Counted from the stretch's first letter, positions 27,801-42,235 are shown. The stretch: DNA of 64,000 nucleotides from Orthonyx spaldingii (GCA_013397795.1 VZTJ01005258.1:59628-123627); one strand, 5' to 3'. Translations and numbers: made by a program. Notes: generated by a model not told the origin, from the sequence alone.

Positions 27801-29194
27801 CCATTGGCTCTGGGAGCAGCCTACAGCTTCATCCTCAGGGCGTTTTGAACTGAAGGTCTGACCCAAAGTGCTTTTCTACACAGGCAAATTCAGTTCCAAA
27901 TGAACACCCAAAGTCAGGCCCCACACCCTGTGCTGGTGTAGCATCCAGGTGGGAGAGGAACTGTCTGGGCCCAGGCTGCCTCGGCAGCTCTTCTGATGCC
28001 ATGAGTGAAAAGTCCACAAACCTGAGGAGTTAGTCTGGGAACTTCCCTTCACCCCACTGACCAGAGGGGATTTGCAGGAAGTCAAGTAGCCAGAAAACAA
28101 GGACCTGGACAAAGGAAGAAGAAAGTCAAATGAGAATAAAACATAGAAAGATGGGAAGAAGGGAGACATGGATGCATGACTGACATTTTATAGTCTCCAC
28201 CTCAGTTTGCTGTCCCCAAAACCCTTCAATATGGCAGCAAAGCATTTATGGCCCACTCCAAAGCTACCAAGAGCAGTGGGAATCCTCTCACTGGGTTTGC
28301 AGGGTTCAGGTTCACAAGGCAGCTCATAAATGGGTTTCCTTGAGGGTGTGGACAGGATTGCTGTCAGATCTCAGAACTTCACCCACTTCTGCACTGGATG
28401 GCTGGGGGCAGAATTCCCCACCAGAAGCCACATTATAAGGTTCTCCTGGAAATGGCAGATCTTTCCCTGTGGATGCCCAGGAGCATGGACTATCCCCCTG
28501 ATAACAGAGATGTGTCTTTCTGCTTGAGACATCCCAGGCATTACCCAGAAGTCCCTGTGTGGCTCAGAGCAGTTACCTTTCAAAGTAATATCTTTTTAAT
28601 TTGCTCAAGGACAATTTGTGGTGCCATTGAAGTTTCTCTCCAGCAAACATGCTATTATACAGCTTCGAAACTTAATTTTAAACAACATGTACCATTTCTT
28701 TCAACAGCTAATGCAGCACAGAGGAAGATGATCTGCCACGTTCTTGGTTACTTCTGTGCCACTTCCAAGAATCTCTGAAGTCTCTGGACAAACAAGGAGC
28801 CCTGTCCTGCCCCCCCCCACTACATCTCTTATCACCATGCAGAAGGACTCTGTGCAGGAGGAGATCTCTCAAATAGCCGATGCCGCAGCCTACAAGGCTC
28901 ACAACTGACTGCCCTCCACATTGTCTTTGCTTCAGAGCTGCCAAAGCTATTAGCACTGGTAAAAGTTTAGTGTGTCCTCAAATCTCACTATGTGGTTTTC
29001 CTTGGAAATGCCTCTTGGCAGATAATTATTATAGTCCAGCCCCTTGTATGCAATAAGGTCTTTCCATTGTTACTCATGGCACACTTTTCAGTTTGAATTT
29101 CTGCTTACTTTCTCAAGATAAAATAGAGAAGGAAAGAACTGATCAGGTTTTCTAATGAGATTCTTCAGACCTCCTTCTCTATTTCTCTGTGAAC
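24822..29194. other. Unique non-coding DNA, nothing recognised
   Basis: No exon or RNA gene is supported. Open frames of 60-126 codons overlap on both strands, notably around 25580-25910, 27090-27850 and 28400-28780. A C-run lies near 26007-26018. AT-rich homeodomain-like words occur at about 25500-25570 but are not distinctive enough to call. Confidence 0.55.
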
Positions 29195-29375
29195 TTTAAA
29201 AGCAGGCAATAAAAATATTAAAAACTAGCAAACTGTTGTTAATTTGCCACATTTTTCTGAGACTCTAAATACCAATTTCCATTTTCTCCTCATTTGGATT
29301 TCTCATAACATCATTACTACAAAGGGTTAAACTAAGTCACAGTTTAATCCATTCCCAATTATATTGCTGAAATTA
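29195..29375. promoter_or_regulatory. Candidate conserved non-coding element (AT-rich)
   Basis: This AT-rich block has TTAAT and AATTA words and a GGGTTAAACTAAG-type stretch, and it is free of simple repeats and transposon signatures. It is flagged by texture only. Cross-species alignment is needed to confirm conservation. Confidence 0.2.
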
Positions 29376-32359
29376 GCAAGAAAAAGGTCAGTCTTGGAGG
29401 GGGATCAATGCTTTGCTTCCACAGCACAAACAACTCCACTCAGCGGTTTGCTAATTTATCATCGTTCATTTCAAGAAGAAGCTTTATTAGAAATGCAATA
29501 CCTTTTGTTTCCCTGGAAATGCAGGGTTTGCCTTGCCTCTCCTACACAGAATGAGACAGGAGAGAGAGCAAATCCACCCAAAGTGATCTGACAGCTCTCA
29601 GTGTTACTAATAATACTTCAATACAAGCACCTCCCTGATTGTATCACCAGAAGAAGTCACTGATAAAGGACACCAAGAGGCAATATCCCCTGTGGAGATT
29701 GGGAACATCAGGTAAATTTCTTCATTGTGCTCTTAAGTGCCCAGGGCTTATCAGCAAGCTATGAGGACTGTGCTACCTTGTCAGGAAAGAGTCTGGACCA
29801 GCAGGGGCAAAAGACAACTGAATCATGAGAACTGAACTGAGTAAGTCATTTAACAGAAGCCCAGTCAGCAGCACTACATTAGTCACATGGGAGGTTTTCC
29901 TCTCACTCCTGGAGCTGGTGAAGAGCATACCTGTGCAGGATCCCTGCTGGGATCAAACAGCTCATACTTACAGACAACCACCAAGACAGACATATTTTGT
30001 AGCCTCCTCCATGCACCTGAAGAGATGAATCCAAAGTTTAAAGTCCTTAAGGCTCCATCTCTCCCAGAAGCCTCCCTCAAGTTTAAACAATGCAGTAGTT
30101 CAGTAAAATGTACAGCATTGGTTTGACCCAAACCCTGCCTGCAATGAGCAGGAGCAGCTTCCTTCCACCCCTCTGCCATGGCTGAACCTCGCCTGAGTCA
30201 CACGGAAACCCTCCCATGCAGGGAGCAGTCCCCAGCTGTCCTGCCCACCCCTTCGAGGGGCTGGGAAAGCAGAAAATCCTTCTTGATCTTCTGTGAACAA
30301 GCCCTCTGTCACAAACCCATATTCCAAGGACCAGGGGAAACACTAATTAAAGGAGCAAATATGCCCTGGTTTTGAATGTGCAGGCGGCTCAGGGACACAG
30401 CCTGGATTTCCAACCAGCTGGCTCATTGTGGGCCAAACAGCTGTTTGATTTGTCAGGCTTCATTGACTGTCCAGCCCAGCACCGGGCTGCAAATACACTG
30501 AAAGAGATTTCCACCAACACATGTGAGACTTGAACTTCTCCCTCAAGCAGGCACACAATCCATCCCTTTAAATGGGGTCAGTGTTAATTAACCCACTTTA
30601 AGCCCCTTTATGCAGAAAAAAGAATACTTTTTGCTTTCTGTGGACACGTGGTTTCATCTGCCAGCTACCACTACGTTGTACAGAACAGCTCTCTTCTTTC
30701 ATTTGCAGGGAGAGGGGTTTGTGTACCCTCCACATTCAGGAAGATCCCCAGCAAACAGAGAAAGGCCTCCTACAACAGGAGAACACATAGGTGGAACTAT
30801 CAGCTTATTTCACTGAAAAGCATGAATACAATTGTGGAAGGAAAGCCATTTATTCAGAGTACTCTGTTAGTAAGGTTTTGGCTTGGCACTGTTCTGTTGG
30901 CTTGCACAGAGGGCCTTCTGGGTTTAGTGTATATATGTTAACTGGGAAAATGAGCAGGTGGAATATACAGCATGCACCCACAGTATGGACTCTCTTTACT
31001 GCTATTTACACACACCTTTCTATTGTCTTCACTCAAAAACCAACTCATCTTTTTTACCCATCAAAAGACCTGAAAAACCCAGAGGACCTGCTGGAAAAAA
31101 ATGTTTCTATTATAGCATCTTTTAAACATAAAAAGTATCTCGAAGCAAAGACTGAGTATGTGACTTACTAATTTGTTGCAAAAAACTCAAACATGGATCC
31201 ACATTTCACAACAAGCTTATGTGTAAAAAAAAAAATACAAAGAAATAAAATATACAGAATCCCAAAAATTTATGTTGGGAAATTTCTCTCCTTTTCCTTC
31301 TGTTTTACAATTCTAGGTTATTTTAAAACTACAGAACATTCTGAGCTTTGAGTGCTTCTATTCCCTCTGGTTACTTGCTGGCCTTGAACCTGAACTTTTA
31401 AAACAAGCTTACCTTCACTGCAAAAAGACCAGAATATGTAATTACAGGGAACTGTTATCCTTAGACTAAAGTGTAGCAGAGATGCAGCACTGCCATCCCA
31501 GCCTTGAGTGTGCTCAATTAAGTACACTCCACTGGGAAGAGTACAAGGTTCAATCAGTGACCTTGGGGTAAAAGCTGGAATATCACTAACCCCAAAGTTA
31601 AAAAATCAAGAGTCAGGATTAAAAATAAATACACACAAAGAGCAGTCTTGGGATGGGAGACAGAGAAAGGTTTCTCCTCTTTGGCTCAAATTTCCACTTA
31701 CTCTTCCATGGATGGGGAGCACAGGAAATTACTTCCTTAAGGGATGCTGAGAGATACCCACGAATCCAAGAGCTTAGGCCTTAAGGAAAACTCTGAAAGA
31801 GCAACACTTGTAATAAAATAACACTTCAAGACGCAAAATTAAGACTTTTCACCAGTATCCACACACCCCCTTTTCCAAACAAAGACAAAATTCCCAATTT
31901 TCTCAGTTCTACTTCAGAATATTCCCCAGAGAAAGATCCTTTCTAGCTACCCTTTGCTATTGTGTTGTTTTTCTCTGCTTCTCCCTCCCTTTAACCTAAT
32001 TTGTTCTTTAGATGTACATCTCAGCTCTGCTGATTTCATAACCAGTTCATAATATTTTTACATTAATGTTTTACATTACAAAAAAATTGTATGAAGAAGC
32101 TTCTACTGTTATTTCTTGTTTCTGCCTAAGAGACAACAATGTTGCTTAACACAGTGCACATTTACCACGCTATAGGGCAGGTATGGTACAGCTCTGCGTG
32201 TGCCATGTATCTGCATTTCTTCTCTCCACCCCCAGCTGTGGATGTCTGACTACTGGACCCCAGATATGATTTTAATGAGTGATTTTTATAGGTGTGACAG
32301 CTGGAGTAAAGTACTTAGCACTCGTGAAAATCAGGCCTCTTGGCTCCAAAGCCAACCTG
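29376..32359. other. Unique non-coding DNA, nothing recognised
   Basis: Short overlapping frames are present (126 codons plus at 30791-31171, 98 codons minus at 29883-30179) without recognised domains. A GTTAATTAAC palindrome occurs near 30582-30591, an HNF1-half-site-like word of unknown meaning. Confidence 0.5.
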
Positions 32360-32590
32360 GGCATTCAAAAATCATTACTCAGATCCTAAAAAATAATGAG
32401 ATTGGCTTAGCAATAAAGATGGGTTTAGATAGTAAAGATTTTATTTGCCTTATGGTGTTTCTGCCTTTTGCATCTTCAAGCCTTTTTTTTTTTTTTCCCC
32501 TTAGCAAGGAGAACTGTCTTTTAAATGAAAAGAGAGATTCTTCCCATAAATCACCTGACTTCTGGAGCTAGGATTTTAGCAAAAAAATAT
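32360..32590 (+). repeat. Probable ancient amniote interspersed repeat
   Basis: The order of words matches, from memory, an old repeat common in turtle and crocodile genomes. They are an AAAAATCATTACTCAG-type start, an AATAATGAGATTGGCTTAGC word, TTTTATTTGCCTTATGGTGTTTCTGCC compressed around 32438-32465, then ATCACCTGACTTCTGGAGCT near 32550-32569 followed by an A-rich end. I cannot name the family with certainty. A T14 run at 32483-32496 interrupts it. The copy is heavily diverged and cannot be active. Confidence 0.4.
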
Positions 32591-35500
32591 ACAACCTCAT
32601 CAGATTGATGATTCATAGCAGTGATTAGCAGCACATTAAAAACACATTTTCTTGTACAGGTTTCTTTCAGGTAAAAAAGGTATCAGAATTGTTCTTTTCC
32701 CCTTACAGATACTGTTACCCAGTCTCTCCCAAAAGAGACACACGAAAGGGACACCTACACTCAATAAACAGGCACATTTGCTTTTGGACTTACAGACTCA
32801 CACAAAATGTATTTCAGAGTAAACCTCTTACACCATCAGAATTGTCACACTCACTTCATGCAGCCTGAAATATTAGAGGGTATCTGTGCCCTTTGGCTGT
32901 ATGAGAGACATCAAGGCTCTACTAAATCCACATCTGCCCAAGTTCGGGATGCAATGATCATCAAGTAGCCTGAAGCCTGGCTGTTCATGAGGCCTTGATT
33001 CAAAAATTTCCAAAGCTCTGGGGAAAGTCTAAGGCAAGATTTAGCTTTGTATCTTACTCATTTTGAGAGTGGGAGATGAGGGAGCAGAACATTAACTGTA
33101 CGTATCCCAATCCATCAGCAAGTCTAAACCCACTTCATCCTCCAGCACTCCCATACAAAGCAGGATAAACTAGCCCTAAGCTGATAAAAGCCTACCAGAG
33201 GCTGATCAGAGAGGCTGATCAGTGGCACACTATGGATGAACTTGCAAGCTCCCTCTTGAAATAAAAAATGCAAACGATTCTAGAGAGAGAGGAAGATTTC
33301 AACATATATTAATATATTTCAGACTGGCTGCATTTTTTGAGTTCCGTTGTTGATTTCTTTTCTGTGAGAAGGGAGATGGCAAGGTGACCTACCAGTGTAA
33401 ATAATCAAATATAGTCTTGGCACAGGGCAAGACTCCATTCACTCTCAGGATCTCAAACTGGCAGCAAGGTCATACTTCTATCTCCTCCCTTACCCTTCAG
33501 GAGTGACACCTCTGCACTGCTTAGCACTAGCCTGGCCAAATGGCTATAGATTTGGTGCTGCTACATCACCCTGGAAGGAGCACTTAACAGGTTATAACCT
33601 GAAAGCTTTCAAGAGCCATCATGGCTGTTTCCAAGTCATTCTTCAAAGTCTACCTCCTATTCCAAGAAGTCTCCTAAGAAGCAGAGCAGCAACATACTGT
33701 TACCATGATGATGAAGAGGCCCACAGGCCAGGCATCAGGACTTGCCAGCTCTTTTTTTATGCTTCACTTCCAACACTATAACCTAAGTCAGTTTTGGTTG
33801 GAGATGGTATAGCTAAGAACTAATCGTGTTCCTACTGAAGTTATGAAAGTTAATTTCCCTATCATTTTCATCTGTGTTGGATAACTTAAGGACATTCAGC
33901 TATCAGTGCAATCAGCAATGGAGTCATACAAAGGTGGAGAAACTGGGATGTACAGCCACTCTGAAAGAAAAATAAATGCAGGAACAAAGATCATCACAAT
34001 CCATCCTGCTTAAGATAATTAAGAGGCCTACCTTTATGTAACCTGGTTTGGGAAGAGATATGCACACTCACTGCCTCCCTTTACCCCCGGAAAACTCCCT
34101 GTGCTGCTCTAATAAGAGTCCCTAGTAAAACAAACTAAACACACATAGCTTTTCAAAGAAGGCATCAATGCCCTAAAATAAATAATCTGTTAAACCTTTG
34201 TGCATTGCAGCACTTGCTGGGCCTTAGGCAGGGAGAAAACAAGATAAACTGTAGCTATGAAATATGAAGTAGGACAGGAATGAGAAAACATTCCTTCCTC
34301 CTGAGGAAGCATATGCAGAGCTGCAGGCGTTTTGATCTACCAGTTTAAACGAGGCCTTGCAAATGAACTGCCTCATACACACACAGAGTGAGGAAGAGCT
34401 CTTGCTGAGCACATGCAGTACGGACCTGTCAGCGGAAGGTGTCCCAGCAGAAGATGAACAGAACCAGCAGAGGTAAACAGCAGTCTTGCTCTTCCCAGCT
34501 CCTTTGCTATTACTGTTTTATTCAGCATTCTTCCTTGCCTGTATTCTACTAGGACCTTTCCTGCTTAAAAAGAAACCATGACTGTGCACAAATGCAAGGA
34601 TATAAATCCTGTCACAAGATATTTCTTAAGGTTTAAATATGTTTTAATCTGCAGGTATAAGGTGAGTACTCATGAGAATTCTGAGAAAGGAGAAGGTGGT
34701 GACTGGGAGCACATAGTGTAGCTCTCATTTTCCAGCCAACTCATCCCAACATGGCCAGGTACACTCAGCTCAGGTGCTCTATCGGAAACACTGGTTTTAC
34801 AAAGTGGGAGGAAGGCACTGCCACTGCTGTTATAATTAGTAGCTTCCAAAGCCCACCCACTGTATCTAGCTCTATGTGATGTCTCAAAAAGGGTGAAAGA
34901 AAAGGTTCCAACTTCCTAGTGCCAGTTCCTGGTTAAACATGAGGCTTTGATTCCCAGCTGGGACATTGCACCAAGCAGCAGCAAATGTGTTTAAAGAGAA
35001 GGAGAGAAGGACAGTTTTCAAAAATATTTGTGTAACACTGATATCTCAGCATCTTAAAATACCTAGCTAGGAACCAAGTACCTTGTTCAGCTTAGATGAA
35101 GTCAGAGATACAAAAATAATTCTAAGCAAAACTGAGCCACTGTCAGCATTCAGTATGTCTGAGAGCCATCCCTGTCCTCTGGCCTCCCCAGCTGTCCTTC
35201 CTGTAACAAGGGGAACAGAAGACAACCAGTATCTGCTAACAAGGGAACAAATGGAATATACTGTGGCAGCAACTTAAGTTAACTCAGCTTGAAGGAAACA
35301 ATATTAGGTATTCCAAAAGCAAATAATTACACTCTCCCTAACTAAAGTTGTCACTCTCTAGAGTCTTGCACAGAAGAACCAAGACTTGCTCCTTGCAGTC
35401 CTGTCATCTCTGAATATATCTCTCTTCACGATTTAGTTTTAACTTCTTTGGACACAAACTTTCCCTTGCTTTTGTTTGTGTCCAAGTATAAACAGGGCCT

Positions 35501-38500
35501 CCTTGAAGATGGAGACTTCCAGGCTGTGATAAAGGCTTAGAAGGTTGTCTAGCACTGCTGCAGTCTCTCCAAGGGATTATGTGTCCTTTGCAGAGATGTT
35601 ATTTCACAGCTTTTCAAAGCACCTCAATAGATTTCGACGGATATCCCCACATCTCATGTAAGCACCCACATGCTAACAGGACTATTTTTCCTACCCAGTC
35701 AACAATGAAAACAGAAGGAACACTGCACTGACATGTGCAGACACCAACTCTTAATTTCTAACAATAGTTGCTTCTGGCCAATTTCTGATTTCCCTCACTC
35801 ATCAGAACCTAGTTGTTGCTGTCAACCGTCTTCCGATGAAGTGGCACATGTTTTTTCTAGGGAAGAAACTAAAAATTTATTTCAAAAGTGTTCAATCAAC
35901 CCTGTCAGTATCATATCTTTCAAGAGAAGAACCAAGTAGGAACACGAGAACTTAACTTGAAAGGTTTACTGTTTCACACCATGTACTACTATAATTATCA
36001 GAGTGTACAGGCAAGGTACAAGCAGAGCAGAGTTTTTTGGCCAACCACTAAAACATATTATCTCAGATGATAAACATTTCTTTAAGTCCTCTCTGGTGTG
36101 CATTTACACACACTCTGAAGGTAGTCTTCAGTCTCAGCTTGTGTGAACTGAAGGTATTGCATACAAGACCTGATAAGAACACAACTGTTTTGCTTCATGG
36201 CACTTTCTGAAGTTTCAGTAATTCAGTGCCTTCTACAATGAGTTGAAAACAAACCTATTCTGGTATTTTAATGCAGCATAACCATTCTGAAGCATCACCC
36301 GCATTTAAAAGGAAGTCTTTCCAATCACGACATGCAAATCTAGTGATTATTGTACTAAGCTGAGAAGTGACAGATTCAAACACTAGTCCCTGATGTGAGA
36401 CAAAATTATCCTGACAGATGAGGGACTTTGAACCTCTCATACCTGGTTCAGTGCTCGCACTAGCTCTGTATGTGTCTATAGGACCAGATTCGTAAGCAGA
36501 TGCACCTACGTGCCGAGCAACTTCCATGTGTGCAGCTGGCAGAGCAGCAGAGCAGCAGCCCCTGCAACAGCCTAGCAACGCTCCTCTGGTCAGTAGGGGC
36601 TCTACTTCACAAGGATTTGATCATCCTCAACCACTGAGAAACTGAAGAGTAACCAGCAATCTGTAAGCATGTCTTATGTGCTCAGATCTCTGCCCAAGTT
36701 CAGCACTTCAGCTGAGAAGAGCCAAAGGGGACATTGTTGTCAGCTTTCCGCTCATTATTCTGCAGAATGCCACATCTCCCCTTTTTTCACCTCTGTTTTA
36801 CACCAGCGTTCCACTAAGACAGTCTCTTAAACAAGAACTCAAAAAGTAAGGAAGATGGATTCTATGATTTTAATACCCAGAGTGATTTCTAGGACAACCT
36901 TCCATATCCCAATGCACATCTCAGGGACTTCCTTCTAGATTTTACAGCAAAAACTATTGAAATACAGATTCACCCAGAAACTTCAGAGTGCAAGCACACG
37001 CTTACTCTCTTTTCTAAAATATACTCATAATATTAGAACCATCTCTGCTGAATTTCACTTGATCTTGGCACAATTTACATGAATGCTGACACCAAAAAGA
37101 AGCCTACTCCTCATTGTCTTCATTTAAGGGAAAGAGGTCCAGCTTTGTATTTCCAGTGCTTCCAAAATAACCAAAGGATAGTACTGAAGAACTCTGCTGG
37201 CTCTGCTGTACTCTCAAGCACCTGAGACAGGGATGGTAAGGAATCAACACTGTGCAACAATCCCCTTCCACAGTGTAATTAACTCTCATTTTCCCTGGCC
37301 CTGGAGTGCTTGTCTCCTTCACCCATAACTGAAAGAAACAACAGAAAGCTCTGGAGGCAAGGGAGGGGACAAAAGCAGCTGCTGAAAGTTGTTCTCCCTG
37401 TTGGCTGTATTGCTTATTAGGTAACTGGCTAATTTTTTCATCACAGAGATCATCATAAATAAATTCTGCATATAGATCAAGTTGAAACAGAGCAATCAGG
37501 ACAGTCAGACTCCAGCCTCCAAAATTACACTCTCATTGGATCACCCAACAGCCTTGGGGGACCTGTTCCATTCTCATTCTGCTATAAAATGCTCTTTCAC
37601 TGGGACACCACAAAAAGCCTGACATGAACGGAGACCACAGCCTGTCACATTGTTCACCATGGCCTCACTGCCTCCCCACACCCCAAACACCTCCAGTTCC
37701 CCCTGTACCCCCACTGTGGGCAGTTTGGCGCTGAATCTGGCACAGCCCCAATGCTCCCAGTGCTGGTGCAGGCTTGCGGACGCAGGGCACAGCATTAGCC
37801 ATGCCCCACTTCCCTCACCTGGGAAATGGAAGGAAGCCAAGATTCTATTTCTTGCAGAAGACTGTGGACTGGGTGTCAGCTCAGGAACTGCCCTGCACCC
37901 CTGACAGGGATGAAGTAGGAGACGTGCAGGTTCTGAGCTTTGTGTGCTCTGCCTCTTTGGAGACTACAGGCCCAAGCAGCAGGGCAGGAACAAATGGCTT
38001 GCTGGCTACCAGTTGAACTATCTTGACTTGTACCTGGGGCACCTGACAATGAGCAACATAAGCACTTGCAAGATTTGTTTATAATTAGCCATGCACACCA
38101 AAGGAAGAACCATATAGCTAACAAGCACAAAGAGAATCATCATTAGATAAGACTTTATTAGGTACTTACAGCTGAGATTGTAGCCATTTGTCCTGATAAT
38201 AAGCTTAGGCAAAACTGATGTATGGTGTCCTTTAAATCTCAACTGGTTTAATTAGACTAGTTGAGGATATTTGATAACCCAACCCTTCAGCCCCTCTGAA
38301 AATAATCACATTGTATGTCCTATTTATTAATTTTGATTTATATCAAGATACTCTTCTGTTTCTCTAGGGGGCATTTACAAAAGTCAAAATGCAAAGTCAG
38401 CCAATAAATCCATCCAGTACATAATGAAATGACTTTCCAAGGAAGTAAAACCCCATCACCCTGAAAAGCCAGAGAGGCCTTTGTTGTATTTGCCGAAGGT

Positions 38501-41500
38501 AACTCCAGCTTGAAAGATGGCATCTCTGCCTGAGAGGTTGGAAAAAGTGGTGGCTATCATGTTTGAGTGTATTATTAAAAGTGACAGTTATCTCTGTATG
38601 CTTACAATTGGAACTTCTGATTTCACAAACTATAACAAATGCACCACTGCTGTTCTGGATGGCCTAGCATTAATAAAGCAAACCAGTTTTGAATGCCCAA
38701 GGCTGGGACCTCAGGAACAGCAGATGGTGTCCAGGATACCCATTCTCACATTAGCATAAGAATAGTATGGAGTGGGTCACAGATTGCCTTTAAGCAATCT
38801 TTCAGTTGTCCACACAGTCTCTGCTTCCTACCAAATGAGACAATAGCATTGTTTGGGATTTTTAATTTAGGTAAACGGTGCTTCATTACATAAAATGTAT
38901 TTCACAAGCAAGTCAAGCAATAAAGAAATCTATCTCCTTTGTAACTACTTGCACTCCATAAGCACCTTATTCAAACTTTGCACATGCAACAAAAGCAAAT
39001 GAACAGTCCTTGTTCATATCTGTTAAAACACTTTGGACAAATTACTTAGTTCCTAAAATCAGACTTTTTTTTCCCTAAAATTGCTTCTAATTTTGTGTGC
39101 AATTACAGCTTTAATGTCTTGTAAGCGCAAACGGCGTATACATTGATTTCTAAGTTGACTCTCTCACTGAGAATCAGAACAAATCCCAAATAGAAAATTG
39201 GAAACTGTTCCTCTAAAAAGAGTATGAAATCCACATGCTTACCTGGATTCAAAATTAAGACTGTCCTGATCTCAAAAGAGGCAAAACTTCACCCATTCCT
39301 AATTTAAGCCTCAGAGTTAAGTAAAAAGCAGCCAAGGACTGTACTCTCCAGCAAGAAGTTCAGAGTGAGACTTAGGATATCATATGCAAACTTTCATGAG
39401 ATATTTTGTCCTTTCTAGAAAACACAGGTAAGTTCCACTTTAAATAAAGTCTCACAGAATGTGCGTTTGATATCTTAACATCAATAAAGAACAAAGCCTT
39501 TGGGTTTAGATGTCTGTCTTGGCTGAGTTAATTCAGATTTCTGAAAAATAAATTAATAATTAATTTCTGATTTCTGAAAATATTACTCTATAGTCCTCAT
39601 ATTTTGTGCCCCTTGGACAGGAATTTTCAGGTGAGTTTGTTTCCTGATAGTTTATTAACTATCAAGAGAATGCTTCAACTCCACTCATCATGTGCATGAG
39701 TCAAATCATATCTGGAAAAACCTAGAAGAAGAACCCTATTTTTGAAAAAAACAGGAAGCACATTAATTGAGAGATTCCCTGCTACCTCACAAGCTCTCTG
39801 CAAGAAAGATACAGAAGGGCAGAGATAATTTATTTTTTTTCCCCTCCATCCAAGAAACAGGAAGAAAAAAAAAAGGGGTGTTATTTCCCAAACCTAAAGG
39901 ATTAAAGGTGAGTTAAAACAATTCACACAGATATCGTGTGCTCACATATCTCTTCCTTATCACTGTATTTATTCTAGAAAATTGCAGTCATGGCTTCACC
40001 TGCTTGAATTCCCCTTGATATCCCCATGATGGGAACTTCTGAAGCAAAGACTGGTATTAAAAATCTGCAGGGTGTCCAATAGATGGTCAACCTCATTCCA
40101 AGTCAAAAGTGCAAAGCTCCAGTGGTGACAGTGTCATGGATCCCCTAGAAGGGATCTTGGCAGGCTCAGCAAGCCTTTAGCTTCCCAAGCTGTTCTCCAA
40201 AACGAGCCTGACGAGGAGCCAAAAAAGCAAGTCACTCCACACCACAGGCACACCCCCGATTCCAGACATGGTTGATGGTAAGGTAGCTGAGAATTACAGA
40301 CTTACACACAACACAGATTGGCACAAGGAACATATGAAAATCTTTTGTTGATGTTGCTGTTCTTGTTTCTTGTGTAACACAGTTTTTGTTCCCTAAAGCC
40401 AATGTACTAATTGCCAACTGAAAATAAGTCATCTCATCATCTTACTTGAACAAATACCACTAGTCCTGGAGCTTGACTGGATAATTTGAGAAGCCATATC
40501 TGGGCAGTTAAAACAAATAACTATTTCTATATTTTGATCAGCACGTTTCTTTCTCTTTGAACTACTTGAAAATGATGAATTCTTTAGAACCTTTACGGAA
40601 TTAAGCAAAACTTTTCAATAAACTGGAGGATATTTTTGGGTCACAAGATCACTGGACTCCCCTGAATTATGAGAGTTCTTTCCTGGATGAGGTATTCAGA
40701 AGGCAGCTGAGGATTTTGTAGTTGATAGATGAAATATGAAAAAACACCAAGGGGAGGGACTAAAAGCTGCTTCCTTATGTAATCTTGAGCAGAGCTGCTT
40801 AGGGCTTAATTTTTCTGAACTGTTTGGTTTCAAGAATTTCAATTTTCATTGAACTTCCTTCCAGTCAGACACTTCTGGGGATGGAATCTCTAAAAATTAT
40901 ACCCAACGAGAATTTTCAATCTTGCCACTGGAATATGGCCCACTGAAAAGACCCTCTGCTTAATACTCAGCATTGTTTAACAGAGAGAAAATGTAAATCC
41001 AGCAGCATTTTTTAACTCTACCTTTGTGGGAAGAACTTTCCACTGCTGCAGGTGTCTCCTACGTGGTTCCAGAAGGTGAGCAGAAGAAGAGAGGCAGTAA
41101 CTAGTGCTGGAGGGGAAGCATCATCTCCTCCTGTCAGTGCTAAGACTTCTCACACTCATCACAGAGTGAGAATGAGTGAAGGAAGGAAGACAAACACAAA
41201 CATTACAGAAAAACAATACATAAAGATATTACACTGCTTTTGTGATGGATATTTATAGCCAGAGTTGGGATGTGACTGTGAAAGTATTGTTTTAAAATGA
41301 TCTCTAATATCTAATTTATTCTTCTCAGATTCTGTTGGGGTGATCTACAGAAAAAACCCACACTGCAGCCAAAGCACTGCAGGCAAGTGCTGAATGTTCT
41401 GTAAAAATATAAACAGTTTCTTGCCTGCAAATCTGCTCTCCATCGTATTTCACATCTTTCACTCCTCAGTTCCCAAGATACTAGAATTTCCTCAGTTCTG

Positions 41501-41814
41501 TGGTTACCTAGAGTTTTCTCATGGAGACCAGCACTGAACACATAATGAAGAAAACACACAACAATCAAAAAACCCCTAAAAACAACCTTTCAGCTTATTA
41601 TTCCCTTATTCTTCCTCTGCAGGCTCAGAGCCAGACACTCCAGCCACCGCTGGGGAGATCAGTGGTAAACATCATCAGCTGGTAGCAGAGGAAAAATCTT
41701 AAAATAAACCAGTTCTTCGAGGTATAATATTTCCCCTGATAAACATTAAAGACACGCAAAGCCAACAGACCTCTTTATCTCCCCTCTTCATTAATTAATA
41801 ATATAAGCACTTAT
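32591..41814. other. Unique non-coding DNA, nothing recognised
   Basis: No exon or RNA gene is supported over about 9 kb. The only structures noted are a perfect 13-bp tandem duplication at 33197-33222, a GATAGTT-TATT-AACTATC hairpin near 39647-39664 and AT-rich inverted words near 39545-39570. Open frames are short and unrelated to known families. Confidence 0.55.
33197..33222. repeat. 13-bp perfect tandem duplication
   Basis: AGAGGCTGATCAG occurs at 33197-33209 and 33210-33222 with no spacer. The unit holds a TGATCA palindrome. This is likely slippage, with no function implied. Confidence 0.85.
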
Positions 41815-41820
41815 CTGAAA

Positions 41821-42084
41821 ATGAAATCTTTGATCCTATGGGAAAGCCCCAGAAAACAGGCAAAAGGCTCCTGCCCCATTTGTCATATGGCTGCCATGAT
41901 TTGCAGGTGGTATGGCAGAAATGAAATCCCACACTCTAACAAAACCTCATGTGGGCATGTGTTCTCCCAGTGCACTCTGTGCTGGACAATGGCCTGGGCA
42001 GACACCTGTCTGAAGTGCCTTTCTGAATATGAAAGAGGAGGATATTCAATTTCAGTTCTTGCAGCTATTAAGGTGGCCCAGTGA
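41821..42084 (+). other. 87-codon frame with RING-like Cys/His spacing (unproven)
   Basis: The frame reads CPIC at residues 18-21, CGHVFSQC at 44-51, C54, and CLKC at 63-66. The C-x2-C ... C-x-H ... C-x2-C ... C-x2-C order recalls a RING-HC zinc finger of E3 ubiquitin ligases. The H46 to C51 gap is four residues where RING domains normally have two or three, and the usual hydrophobic and Pro positions near the last pair are absent (CLKC rather than CPxC). No flanking homology, splice structure or neighbouring exon supports a gene. Chance, or a decayed exon fragment, are both possible; chance is more likely. Confidence 0.12.
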
Positions 42085-42235
42085 AATGGTCGTTAAAGAC
42101 CTGTCAGACCAAAATGTGCTGCATTCACAGAGCTATTATATTATTTGCCTCTAGCTGTCTGTAAAGAGCAAGGATGATACATAGCATCCTTTCTACAGAG
42201 ATCTCGAGCAGATAAATAAAAATAGTTTTCTAGCT

